Assembly (NCBI RefSeq): GCF_031846415.1
Contig: NZ_JAVRHT010000001.1
Coordinates: 62,001-126,000 of the forward strand
Direction of reading: 5' to 3'
Length of the DNA: 64,000 nt
DNA from: Rubrivirga litoralis
GTDB taxonomy: Bacteria > Bacteroidota > Rhodothermia > Rhodothermales > Rubricoccaceae
Part shown: positions 28,369 through 36,908 of the stretch, one piece after another
Layout: every line of letters begins with the position of its first letter
Numbering within the stretch: position 1 is the stretch's first letter
Made by a program: the position numbers and the translations under genes
The notes under the pieces: generated by a model
Database searches by the model: none
The model's input: only the letters and a program-made list of their open reading frames with translations
What the model was told of the DNA's origin: nothing

Positions 28369-30408
28369 ATGTCTGAGAACGCCCCGTACGAGAACCTCCC
28401 CGCTGGCGACGAGACGCCGACCACCCCGCCCAACGCGCTGCCCACGCCCGACGCCGGGGGCGACGGGGCCGCCCCGCTCGCCGCGCGCGGCGACTACGGC
28501 GCGTCGAACATCCAGGTTCTCGAAGGCCTGGAGGCCGTGCGCAAGCGGCCGGCCATGTACATCGGTGACGTCGGCGTGCGCGGGCTGCACCACCTCGTTT
28601 ACGAGGTCGTCGACAACTCGATCGACGAGGCGCTCGCCGGCTACTGCGACACCATCTCGGTTACGATCCACGAGGACAACTCGATTACCGTCTCCGACGA
28701 CGGGCGCGGCATCCCGGTCGAGATGCACGCCGGTGAGGGGAAGCCGGCCGTCGAGGTGGTCATGACCGTGCTCCACGCGGGCGGCAAGTTCGACAAGGAC
28801 ACCTACAAGGTGTCGGGCGGTCTCCACGGCGTCGGCGTGTCGTGCGTGAACGCGCTCTCGGGCCGGCTCGAGGTGACGGTCCGCCGCGACGGCGGCGTGT
28901 TCGAGATGGCCTTCGAGCGCGGCCACACGGTCGACCCGCTCCAGCGCGTCCGCGACATGGAGCCGGGCGAAGAGACGGGGACGACCGTCCACTTTAAGCC
29001 CGACACCACCATCTTCTTCGACCCGGTCTACCGCTTCGACACGCTCGCGGGGCGGATGCGCGAGCTGGCCTACCTCAACAAGGGCGTCACGATCACGCTC
29101 CAAGACCTCCGCGAGGAGGACGAGGAGCTGGGGCAGGAGGTTTACCACTCCGAGGGCGGGCTGGAGGAGTTCGTGGCCTACCTCGACGAGACGCGCGAGC
29201 CGCTCTTCGACGGCGCCGTCACTCTCGACGACGAGAGCGGCGACGTGCCGGTCGAGCTCGCGCTCCGCTACAACACGGGGTATCAGGAGAACGTGCTCTC
29301 GTTCGTCAACAACATCAACACGCACGAGGGCGGCACGCACGTCTCTGGCTTCCGCCGGGCGCTCACGCGCGTGCTCAAGGGCTACGCCGAGAAGAACGAC
29401 CTGCTCAAAAAGGCCAAGGTCACGCTCTCCGGCGACGACTTCCGCGAGGGCATGACGGCCGTCCTGTCGGTGAAGGTGCAGGAGCCGCAGTTCGAGGGCC
29501 AGACCAAGACCAAGCTGGGCAACAGCGACGTCCAGGGCGCCGTCGAGAGCCTCGTGGCGCAGAAGCTGGGCGAGTGGCTCGAAGACCACCCGCGCGAGGC
29601 CAAGACGATCGTCCAGAAGGTGATCCTGAGCGCTCAGGCGCGAACGGCGGCCCGTCGTGCCCGCGAGCTCGTCCAGCGCAAGAGCGCGTTCGGCGGCGGC
29701 GGCCTTCCGGGCAAGCTGGCCGACTGCGCGAGCAAGGACGCGACCGAGTCCGAGCTGTACCTCGTCGAGGGCGACTCGGCGGGCGGGAGCGCCAAGCAGG
29801 CGCGCGACCGGCACTTCCAAGCCATCCTCCCGCTCCGCGGCAAGATCCTGAACGTCGAGAAGGCGCGCCTCGATAAGATCCTCGACAACGAGGAAATCAA
29901 GAACATGGTGACGGCTCTGGGCGTGCAGATCGCCGCCGGCGCCGACGAGTTCTCCGACGAGCGGCTCCGCTACCACAAAATCGTCCTGATGACGGACGCC
30001 GACGTGGACGGCGCGCACATCCGCACGCTGCTGCTCACGTTCATCTACCGCTACCTCCGCCCGCTCCTCGAAGCCGGCTACATCTACATCGCGCTGCCCC
30101 CGCTGTACCGCGCTAAAAAGGGTTCGAAGGAGATCTACTGCTGGAACGACCAGCAGCTCCAGGAGGCGATCTCCGAGTTGGGCGGGCCGAAGGGCGTCGG
30201 TGTGCAGCGCTACAAGGGCCTCGGCGAGATGAACCCCGAGCAGCTCTGGAGCACGACGATGGACCCCGACACGCGGATGCTCCAGATCGTGACCGTCGAG
30301 GACGCCGCGGCGGCCGACAAGACGTTCTCGACGCTCATGGGCGACGCCGTCGAGCCCCGGCGCAAGTTTATCGAGCGGAACGCGAAGTACGCGACGATCG
30401 ACACCTAG
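28369..30408 (+). CDS. gyrB: DNA gyrase subunit B
   Basis: 679 aa. The GHKL ATPase domain follows a ~45-residue disordered N-terminal extension: the conserved IQVLEGLEAVRKRPAMYIG starts near residue 48, then DNSIDEALAG and DDGRGIPV. The transducer domain is followed by TOPRIM (VEGDSAGGSAKQ and DADVDGAHI) and the C-terminal QRYKGLGEMN. Together with GyrA it introduces negative supercoils. The extension (TTPPNALPTPDAGGDGAA) is partly encoded by GC-box-like DNA. dnaA, dnaN and gyrA are not in the window. Confidence 0.97.
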   Translation: MSENAPYENLPAGDETPTTPPNALPTPDAGGDGAAPLAARGDYGASNIQVLEGLEAVRKRPAMYIGDVGVRGLHHLVYEVVDNSIDEALAGYCDTISVTIHEDNSITVSDDGRGIPVEMHAGEGKPAVEVVMTVLHAGGKFDKDTYKVSGGLHGVGVSCVNALSGRLEVTVRRDGGVFEMAFERGHTVDPLQRVRDMEPGEETGTTVHFKPDTTIFFDPVYRFDTLAGRMRELAYLNKGVTITLQDLREEDEELGQEVYHSEGGLEEFVAYLDETREPLFDGAVTLDDESGDVPVELALRYNTGYQENVLSFVNNINTHEGGTHVSGFRRALTRVLKGYAEKNDLLKKAKVTLSGDDFREGMTAVLSVKVQEPQFEGQTKTKLGNSDVQGAVESLVAQKLGEWLEDHPREAKTIVQKVILSAQARTAARRARELVQRKSAFGGGGLPGKLADCASKDATESELYLVEGDSAGGSAKQARDRHFQAILPLRGKILNVEKARLDKILDNEEIKNMVTALGVQIAAGADEFSDERLRYHKIVLMTDADVDGAHIRTLLLTFIYRYLRPLLEAGYIYIALPPLYRAKKGSKEIYCWNDQQLQEAISELGGPKGVGVQRYKGLGEMNPEQLWSTTMDPDTRMLQIVTVEDAAAADKTFSTLMGDAVEPRRKFIERNAKYATIDT

Positions 30409-30419
30409 CCGCCCCGCCC
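30409..30419 (+). repeat. GC box filling the gyrB-Uma2 gap
   Basis: The complete spacer between the gyrB TAG and the next ATG is exactly the 11-bp box CCGCCCCGCCC. This is the clearest case of the box occupying the ribosome-binding-site position. Confidence 0.8.
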
Positions 30420-30974
30420 ATGTCCGCGACTGCCACCCCGCCCCGCCCCGCGCCGCTCGACTCGCCCCGCGAGGGCGGGGCGGGGCGGCCGGATGGTCCG
30501 ATGACGTGGGAGGACGTGTGTGCCCATCCGGCGCTCCAGGATCTGCCGTTCAAGGTTGAGCAGGACCGCTACGGCCGCATCGTTATGAGTCCCCCGTTCG
30601 CACGGCACGCCCGCCTCCAGTACAAGATTGCCCGGATGCTGGAAGACGCACTGGGAGGAGTCCCAGCGACAGAGGCCCCAGTCGAAACGAGGGACGGCGT
30701 TAAGGTGCCAGACGTGGTCTGGATGTCCGACGAGTTCGCCGCTGAGCACGCCGAGGCGACGGTGTATCGAGTGGCACCGGACGTCTGCGTTGAGGTCATG
30801 TCCCGGTCGAACTCGTGGGCGGAGATGAGCGAGAAGGTCACGCTCTACCTCGCGCGCGGCGCGCAGGAGGTGTGGGTCTGTGAGGCAGACGGCCGCCTCC
30901 GTTTCTTTGGCCATGAAGGCGAGCGCGAGCGGTCTGTGCTCGCCCCAGACGCGCCGGTCACAGTCACGCTCTAG
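30420..30974 (+). CDS. Uma2 family endonuclease-like protein
   Basis: 184 aa. Uma2 core: YGRIVMSPP, VPDVVWMSDEF, then DVCVEVMSRSN and MSEKVTLYLARGAQEVWVCE. The paired acidic residues and the Lys of SEKV form the presumed PD-(D/E)xK site. The N-terminal 28 residues are Pro-rich and box-encoded, so the conserved protein may effectively begin at MTWEDV (residue 28). It starts 11 bases after gyrB. Confidence 0.85.
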   Translation: MSATATPPRPAPLDSPREGGAGRPDGPMTWEDVCAHPALQDLPFKVEQDRYGRIVMSPPFARHARLQYKIARMLEDALGGVPATEAPVETRDGVKVPDVVWMSDEFAAEHAEATVYRVAPDVCVEVMSRSNSWAEMSEKVTLYLARGAQEVWVCEADGRLRFFGHEGERERSVLAPDAPVTVTL

Positions 30975-31014
30975 AGCGGGGCGGGGTGGCCCGCCGGTCG
31001 CTAGGTTGACCCCT

Positions 31015-32028
31015 ATGTCCGAGGTCCCACCCCGCCCTGACCTTTCGGTCGTCGTTCCCGTGTACGACGAGGCCGAGAGCCTCCCCGCCCTCGCCGACGA
31101 GATCCGCGCGGCGCTTGGCGGGCTCACCTTCGAGGTGTGGCTCGTGGACGACGGCTCGACCGATGAGTCCTGGGCAGTCATCGAGCGGCTACAAGCCGAA
31201 GACATCCGGTTCGGCGGCGTCCGCTTCCGGCGGAACTACGGCAAGAGCGCGGCGCTGGCCGCCGGCTTCGCGCGGTGCCAGGGCCGCTTTATCGCGACGC
31301 TCGACGCCGACCTCCAGGACGACCCCGCCGAGCTTCCCGAAATGGTGGCGCGCCTGGAGGGCGGGGCGGACCTCGTGAGCGGGTGGAAGCGAGAGCGGAA
31401 CGACCCGTGGGAAAAACGCCTGCCGAGCAAGTTCTTTAACTGGGTCACGCGCGTCGTGTCGGGCATCCCGCTTCACGACTTCAACAGCGGCATCAAGGCG
31501 TACCGCGCCGAGGTGGTCCAGAGCGTCCGCGTGTACGGCGAGCTCCACCGCTACATCCCGCTCCTGGCCAAGTGGGAGGGCTACACGCGGATCGAGGAGC
31601 AGAAGGTGAACCACCGGCCGCGCGTCCACGGGCGGACCAAGTTTGGGATCGAGCGTTACCTCCGCGGCTTCCTCGACCTCATCACAGTCGTCTTTATCAC
31701 GCGGTTCGCGCGGCGCCCGATGATGTTTTTTGGCGGGGCAGGGACGGTGGCGTTCCTCGTCGGCTTCCTGATGCTGGCCTACCTCACCGTCCTCAAAGTG
31801 GCGTTTGGCGAGCCCATCGGAGGTCGCCCGCTGCTGACCTTCGGCGTGCTCCTCATCTTGCTCGGCGCGCAGTCGTTTCTAGCCGGCTTCCTGGGCGAGA
31901 TGATCGTGCGCCCCGAGATGGAGCGGGCGGACCGCTACGACGTGCGCGAGGAGACCGCCCCGCCCACCGCCGGGCGGGGCGGGGTGGAGCACGCGACCGC
32001 CCCGCCCCGCGCGGTCCCCGTCGCGTGA
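31015..32028 (+). CDS. GT2 glycosyltransferase with C-terminal membrane segments
   Basis: 337 aa from the ATG at 31015. The GT-A domain has VVVPVYDEAESL, DDGSTDES and the metal-binding DADLQDDP. The NHRPRVHGRTKFG segment is typical of polyprenyl-phosphate sugar transferases (DPM1/GtrB-like). Two TM helices (about 230-255 and 270-295) anchor it. It probably makes a polyprenyl-phosphate-linked sugar at the inner membrane. It heads a GT2, GT4, methyltransferase group on the plus strand. The last ~25 residues are box-encoded low complexity. Confidence 0.9.
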   Translation: MSEVPPRPDLSVVVPVYDEAESLPALADEIRAALGGLTFEVWLVDDGSTDESWAVIERLQAEDIRFGGVRFRRNYGKSAALAAGFARCQGRFIATLDADLQDDPAELPEMVARLEGGADLVSGWKRERNDPWEKRLPSKFFNWVTRVVSGIPLHDFNSGIKAYRAEVVQSVRVYGELHRYIPLLAKWEGYTRIEEQKVNHRPRVHGRTKFGIERYLRGFLDLITVVFITRFARRPMMFFGGAGTVAFLVGFLMLAYLTVLKVAFGEPIGGRPLLTFGVLLILLGAQSFLAGFLGEMIVRPEMERADRYDVREETAPPTAGRGGVEHATAPPRAVPVA

Positions 32029-32102
32029 GGCCATAGACCAAGCCGCCCCGCCCTCTGCGCGAATGCACGGGCGGGGTGAGGAGCGGGGCCGCATCTTGCG
32101 GC

Positions 32103-33248
32103 ATGGCTCGCATCACGCTTCTCGGTCCGTTCTGGCCCTACCGCGGCGGCATCGCCCACTTTGGCGCCGGCCTCGCCCGGTCGCTCGCGGCGCGCGGCCA
32201 CGACGTCCGCACGGTCACGTTCCGGCGGCAGTACCCAGACCGGCTGTTCCCCGGCGCCACGCAGTTCGAGACCGGTCCCGCCCCGCCCGGCGTGCCGCGC
32301 GCGCCGGTAGAACTCGACACGCTCGCCCCCCGCACCTGGACGCGCACGGCCGACCGCATCGCAGACGAGGGCGGGGAGGTCGCCGTCATCCCGTACTGGA
32401 CGCCGCTGTTGGCGCCGATGTGGGGCGTCGTCACGCGCCGGCTCCGGCGACGAGGCGTGACGGTTCTGGCCCTCGTCCACAACGCGATCCCGCACGAGCG
32501 GCGGCCGGGCGATCTCTTGCTGGGCCGCTTCGCCCTGGGCGGGGCGGACGGGCTGCTGGCCCTCAGCGACCGCGTCGCTGCCGACGTGCGGCGGCTCGGC
32601 GTGACGGCGCCCGTTCGTACGGTGCCGCACCCGGTCTACGACGGGTTCGGCGCCGCCCCGCCCCGCGCCGAGGCGCGGCAGGCGCTCGGCCTCCCCGCCC
32701 ACGCGCCGGTGTTCTTGTTCTTCGGATTCGTTCGCCCGTACAAAGGTCTCCACGTTCTGCTCGACGCGTGGGGCGGGGTGGTGCAGCGCGTGCCCGACGC
32801 GCGCCTCGTCGTCGCCGGCGAGTTTTACGCGGATGAGGACGCTCTGCGCGCCCAGGCGGCACCGTTTGGAGCGCCCGTCCGCTTCGACGCCGGGTACATC
32901 TCGGACAGCCGCGTCGGCCTCTACTTCAGCGCAGCGAGCGCGGTCGTGCAGCCGTACGTGACGGCAACGCAGAGCGGGGTGGCGCAGATCGCGTTCCACT
33001 ACGGTCGCCCGGTGATTACGACGGACGTAGGCGGACTGGCCGAGGCCGTCCCCGACGGTGAGGCTGGTCTTGTAGTCCCGCCAGACGATCCGGCCGCGCT
33101 GGCGGCGGCGCTCGTTCGGTTCGTTGAGGAGGACCTGGAAGAGACGCTCGAAGCCGGCGTCCGCCGCGTCCGCGACGCCGCGTCGTGGGGCCGCGTCGCC
33201 GAAGCTGTCGAACATCTCGCCGGCACCACCCCGCCCCGACAGGAGTAA
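32103..33248 (+). CDS. GT4 family glycosyltransferase
   Basis: 381 aa from the ATG at 32103. GT-B fold: PFWPYRGGIAHF at the N-terminus, ALVHNAIPHERR, FFGFVRPYKGLHVLLDAW at the start of the C-terminal domain, and YVTATQSGVAQIAFHYGRPVI in place of the usual ExxxxxxxE region, where the acidic pair is weak. It probably extends a surface glycan with the neighbouring GT2 enzyme. A heptamer array separates it from the methyltransferase. Confidence 0.85.
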   Translation: MARITLLGPFWPYRGGIAHFGAGLARSLAARGHDVRTVTFRRQYPDRLFPGATQFETGPAPPGVPRAPVELDTLAPRTWTRTADRIADEGGEVAVIPYWTPLLAPMWGVVTRRLRRRGVTVLALVHNAIPHERRPGDLLLGRFALGGADGLLALSDRVAADVRRLGVTAPVRTVPHPVYDGFGAAPPRAEARQALGLPAHAPVFLFFGFVRPYKGLHVLLDAWGGVVQRVPDARLVVAGEFYADEDALRAQAAPFGAPVRFDAGYISDSRVGLYFSAASAVVQPYVTATQSGVAQIAFHYGRPVITTDVGGLAEAVPDGEAGLVVPPDDPAALAAALVRFVEEDLEETLEAGVRRVRDAASWGRVAEAVEHLAGTTPPRQE

Positions 33249-33250
33249 CC

Positions 33251-33357
33251 GGGTACCGGGTACGAGGTACAGGGTACGGGGTGCAGGAGGTCACCTCAGC
33301 CTCGTACCCCGTACCGAGTGCTCCGTACCCTGCCCCCACACCCGACCGCCCCGCCCC
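33251..33357. repeat. mirrored heptamer array B (GGGTACN) before a methyltransferase
   Basis: The left arm, 33251-33285, is five heptamers: GGGTACC, GGGTACG, AGGTACA, GGGTACG, GGGTGCA. The right arm, 33301-33328, is complementary: CTCGTAC, CCCGTAC, CGAGTGC, TCCGTAC. A CCGCCCCGCCCC box (33346-33357) then abuts the GTG start. The unit is the same as in array A, 6 kb away. Confidence 0.85.
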
Positions 33358-34191
33358 GTGGACTACGACCCCGTCAAAGACCGCCTCGGCCGGTTTTTTT
33401 GGACTACCCCGACCCGCACCAAGGCGTTCTACCGTACGCTCGACGCCGTCTTTCTGCGGTCGTGGTACGTCCGCCGCACGCTCCGGCGCCTCGTGGGCGC
33501 TCGGGCGGGGCGGCCCGTTCGCGTGCTGGACGCCGGGACCGGGTTCGGGCAGTACGCCTACTGGCTCGTCCGCACGTTCCCGAACGTCGAGGTCGTGGCC
33601 GCCGACGTCAAGGACGACTACCTGAGGCGGGCCGAGGCGTTCGTGGCGCAGACGCCGTACGCCGGCCGCGTCACGTTCGAGCGGGCCGACCTGACGCAGC
33701 CGCTGCCGCACGAGGAGGCGTTCGACCTCGCGCTGTCCGTCGACGTGATGGAGCACATCGAGGACGACCGCGCCGTGTTCCGCAACGTCCGCGACGCGCT
33801 CGTGCCGGGCGGGCACCTCGTCGTCAACACGCCGAGCGACCAGGGCGGGAGCGGGGTGAGCGGGGCGGGGGAGGAGAGCTTTATCGGCGAGCACGTCCGC
33901 GACGGGTACGCGGTCGATGACCTCGTCGAGAAGCTGGAAACGGCCGGCCTCCGCGTGACGGACACCGACTACACGTATGGCCCGGTCGGCTCGGCCGCGT
34001 GGCGGCTCCTCGTCAAGTGGCCGATCACGATGCTAAATCGGAGCCCGCTCCTCACCCCGCTCGTGGGCGCCTACTACCTCGGCGCCGGGCCGGTCGGGCT
34101 GGCGCTCAACGCCGTCGACCTGCGCCGCGACAACGACACCGGAACCGGGCTGCTCGTCACAGCGCAGAAGCCGCCCCGCCCTACACGCTAG
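33358..34191 (+). CDS. class I SAM-dependent methyltransferase
   Basis: 277 aa from a GTG at 33358 that directly abuts a GC box. Motif I is VLDAGTGFGQYA (~60-71), motif II VVAADVKD, then DLALSVDVMEHIEDD and a PGGHLVVNTP strand. The C-terminal region has hydrophobic stretches that could associate with the membrane. It probably methylates a glycan or lipid made by the preceding glycosyltransferases; the substrate is unknown. Confidence 0.85.
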   Translation: MDYDPVKDRLGRFFWTTPTRTKAFYRTLDAVFLRSWYVRRTLRRLVGARAGRPVRVLDAGTGFGQYAYWLVRTFPNVEVVAADVKDDYLRRAEAFVAQTPYAGRVTFERADLTQPLPHEEAFDLALSVDVMEHIEDDRAVFRNVRDALVPGGHLVVNTPSDQGGSGVSGAGEESFIGEHVRDGYAVDDLVEKLETAGLRVTDTDYTYGPVGSAAWRLLVKWPITMLNRSPLLTPLVGAYYLGAGPVGLALNAVDLRRDNDTGTGLLVTAQKPPRPTR

Positions 34192-34197
34192 CGCGAC

Positions 34198-35883
34198 ATG
34201 GAAACCGCCCCACCCCCCGGCCTCGTCTGGATCGACGTGGCCGTCGACCGCTGCCCGTTCACGGGCGACCGCATCCAGATCGTCGAGGCCGAACTCGAGG
34301 TGACGGGAATCGACATCCCGCCGGACGTCTGGGAGCTCGGGTGGAGCGAGGGCGCGCAGTGCCATTTCGCGCTCCTCGAAGACCTGTTCGGCCTGTCCGA
34401 CGAAGCGGGCGCGCCACCGTACGGTGCCCGGGGCTTCCGGCTCGACGGCGACGACGTCTCGGCGGCGGTCCACCTGACCGGACCCGGCGCGACCGTGCCG
34501 TGGCCCGTGTTCTCCGAGCGGCTGGAGGAGGTCGCCCGCCGGTCCGAGCGCCCGACGCCGACGCCGACCGAGGTCCGGCGCCTCCCGAAGCTGGACGAGA
34601 CGTGGGAGCTGTCGGTGCGCGAGACCGACGTGGCCGAAGTCGACGGGCGGTTCGTCCCGATCTACCTGGTCGTCGTGACCGACGCGGGCGGGGAGGTCCG
34701 CGGCACGGCGCTCCACCCGGGCGCGCTCGCCCCGCCCGTGCTCGCGGACGCCGTGTTCGAGGCCACGCACGCGCGCCCCGAGGCCGGGCTGACGGCGGGC
34801 CGCCCCGCCCGCATCCGCTTTGCCGACGCGGACCTGGGGCGGGGCGGTCTGAAGGCGCTCCTCAAAAAGGCCCACGTCGGCCTGGAGACCGGCCCGACGC
34901 CGGACGCCGACGCCGCGAGCGAGGCCCTGTTCATGATGGGACCCGGCGGCAACCGGCTCGATGTGGCGCTCCTGACGGAGACGAGCGACGACGACCTGAG
35001 CGCGCTCCTCGACGCCGCCCGGGGGTTCTACGAGTCCGCCCCGTGGTCGCGCCTGCGCGGCGACCGCTACCTCGCCCTCCGCCTCGACGACGGCCCCTGG
35101 CTCTACGCCAACGTGATGGGGCAGGCCGGCGAGCAACCGGGGCTCGCGCTGTTCAGCGACTGGCTCGCGCTGTGCCGGTTCGTCTACGCCGCCCCGCCCT
35201 TGGAAGGTCAGGGGCTGGAGGCGCTCGACGAAGTTGGCCCGGCCGAGGGACTCACGCTCTACCCGGCCGCGATGCTCGCCGAGGCCGACGCCGAGCGCCT
35301 CCGCGCACTCGGCCCGCCCGTCTGGGACGGGGGCTACCCGGTCGCGGCCCGGTTCACGCCGGGCGGGGCGGCGCCGAGCGGCTGGCCGCCCGAGATCTAC
35401 GCGGCCCTCCTGCGCGCCCTCCCTGAGGTCGTCGCCAAGCGCCGCGCGGCCACGATCACGAGCATCAAAGCCGGCATAGACACGCCTGAGGGGCGCCTCA
35501 CGCTCCGCTACCCCGCGAACGGGACCGAGGCGCTGAGCGGGCAGGAGCCGGCTGTCGAGATCGTCGTCGAGCCGGCCGCGAGCCGCATGACGCCGCTGGA
35601 CGAGGGGCAGGGAGCGCTCCGCATCGTCGGCCCCGCCGCCACGCGGCTGCCGCAGGCGGACGCCGCCGCGCGCAAGGCGCTCCGTTGGGGCCACTTCCGC
35701 GCCGTCGAGCTCGACGGCCGCGTCCTCTGGTACGGCGACGCCTACGCCGACGACCCGGCCCCGTCGCTGGACGACCTAGCGGGCGCCCGGTCAGTCCGCG
35801 TGCAGCTGGGGGCCGAGATGCACGAGGCCCGCGTGCGGCGCGTCGAGGGCGGGGTGGAGGAGGTTCGGGCGGAGGTCGGGTAG
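34198..35883 (+). CDS. uncharacterised 561-aa protein, DUF6930/DUF7309-like region
   Basis: 561 aa, acidic, cytoplasmic (no signal, no TM). The region near 275-320 (FYESAPWSRLRGDRYLALRL, then DGPWLYANVMGQAGEQPGL) resembles the DUF7309/DUF6930-type domain in SEC-C or plasmid-pRiA4b-like proteins. Flanking parts were not recognised. It starts six bases after the methyltransferase stop and may be co-transcribed with it. The C-terminal ~100 residues look like a second alpha/beta unit. No function is proposed. Confidence 0.65.
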   Translation: METAPPPGLVWIDVAVDRCPFTGDRIQIVEAELEVTGIDIPPDVWELGWSEGAQCHFALLEDLFGLSDEAGAPPYGARGFRLDGDDVSAAVHLTGPGATVPWPVFSERLEEVARRSERPTPTPTEVRRLPKLDETWELSVRETDVAEVDGRFVPIYLVVVTDAGGEVRGTALHPGALAPPVLADAVFEATHARPEAGLTAGRPARIRFADADLGRGGLKALLKKAHVGLETGPTPDADAASEALFMMGPGGNRLDVALLTETSDDDLSALLDAARGFYESAPWSRLRGDRYLALRLDDGPWLYANVMGQAGEQPGLALFSDWLALCRFVYAAPPLEGQGLEALDEVGPAEGLTLYPAAMLAEADAERLRALGPPVWDGGYPVAARFTPGGAAPSGWPPEIYAALLRALPEVVAKRRAATITSIKAGIDTPEGRLTLRYPANGTEALSGQEPAVEIVVEPAASRMTPLDEGQGALRIVGPAATRLPQADAAARKALRWGHFRAVELDGRVLWYGDAYADDPAPSLDDLAGARSVRVQLGAEMHEARVRRVEGGVEEVRAEVG

Positions 35884-35964
35884 CCGCCCCGCCCCCGATG
35901 ACGGTGGGTGATCCACCCCGCCCCGCCTTGTCGAACGCGCGGGCGGGGCGGTCCGGCGTGGTCG

Positions 35965-36288
35965 CTACGCCGCGATGACGTAGAGCCGACCCGGCTCCAC
36001 CGTAAGGAGCACCCGGTTCACGTTCGGCATCGCCGGTTCGATCGCGCTCCGTTTGTTGCTCCGGGCGGTGATGAGGACGACAGCGAGGTCGTACGCAGGG
36101 AGGTTCTGCTGGTGCTGCATGCTCTTGTCGAGCGTCACCATGACGTCGAACTCGGCCTCGGCCGAGCGGAGCAGGTCACCGTTCTTTTTTCCGCTCCACC
36201 CGTGCTCGCGCACGGTCACGACCTCGTGCTGGGGGTCGAAAGAGCGCTTTAGCTTCCGGTCCACGTTCTCGTCCAGCAGCACGTGCAT
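35965..36288 (-). CDS. DUF5615 PIN-like toxin candidate
   Basis: 107 aa. MHVLLDENVDRKL is the DUF5615/Mut7-C-like opening, with Asp6 and Glu7. An acidic FDVMVTLDKSM follows mid-protein, and a conserved Arg/Asn tail comes after it. DUF5615 proteins are PIN-fold nucleases paired with DUF433 antitoxins. Its ATG overlaps the DUF433 stop by one base (TGATG), so the pair is translationally coupled. RNase activity is inferred from the family. Confidence 0.82.
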   Translation of the reverse strand: MHVLLDENVDRKLKRSFDPQHEVVTVREHGWSGKKNGDLLRSAEAEFDVMVTLDKSMQHQQNLPAYDLAVVLITARSNKRSAIEPAMPNVNRVLLTVEPGRLYVIAA

Positions 36289-36500
36289 CAGGCCGCGTCG
36301 AGGAGGGCGTCCTTCGCCATCTCCAGGAACGCGACGGCTTGCTCCCGGCTCACACCTGGAAACCCGTCGAGGAACTCGTCGAGGGTCTCGCCTCCTTCGA
36401 GATAGTCGAGAAGGGTTTGGACGGGGACGCGAGTGCCCTGGAAGACAGGAGTGCCTCCCATGATCTCAGGGTCGGAGTGGTAGACCTCATGGCGCTCCAT
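36288..36500 (-). CDS. DUF433 antitoxin candidate
   Basis: 70 aa from the ATG at 36500 (MERHEVYHSDPEIMGGTPVFQG). The motif GTPVFQGTRVPVQTLLDYLEGGETLDEFLDGFP is the canonical DUF433 winged-helix DNA-binding region. It precedes the DUF5615 gene with a one-base overlap. By analogy with type II modules it would neutralise the toxin and repress the operon. Confidence 0.85.
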   Translation of the reverse strand: MERHEVYHSDPEIMGGTPVFQGTRVPVQTLLDYLEGGETLDEFLDGFPGVSREQAVAFLEMAKDALLDAA

Positions 36501-36908
36501 AATTCTACGTGCTGGTTCGGCTCCGTGTAGAACGTCCCTTTCGCCCTTCCGGTCCGAGTGTGACGCAGTTGCAGCATGGCGAGGACTCGTGGCATCCCGA
36601 GACGTGGCCACCGCGCTTGCCAGAAGGGGTGGACAACCTGCCGTAGTCCTTACGGCTCAAGGCGGGTCGGCCGCTCCGCCCGAGAGGGACGAACGCGCAC
36701 CACCCCGCCCACGGAGTCCGCCGCCCCGCCCCCTTCCGGCGGGGCGGGGTGGAGACGGCGCCGCTCCGAGCCCGCCCGCCCCCGACGCTTCGGAAGCGCG
36801 GGCGGGGCGGTCGTGTGAAAGCGCGGGCGGGGCGGAGAACTCACAGTTCCGCCCCGCCTCGCCCTTTGGGTCGGCCCGTACCTTTTCGGGCGAGCCACCG
36901 CCCCGCCC
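36501..36908. other. 408-base divergent spacer, DUF433 to pyrG
   Basis: The left ~150 bases are less GC-rich and probably contain the toxin-antitoxin promoter. The right ~200 bases are dense in boxes of both orientations, ending with CCGCCCCGCCC at 36898-36908 that touches the pyrG ATG. No gene was seen; the short open frames here are repetitive and lack family features. Confidence 0.6.
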
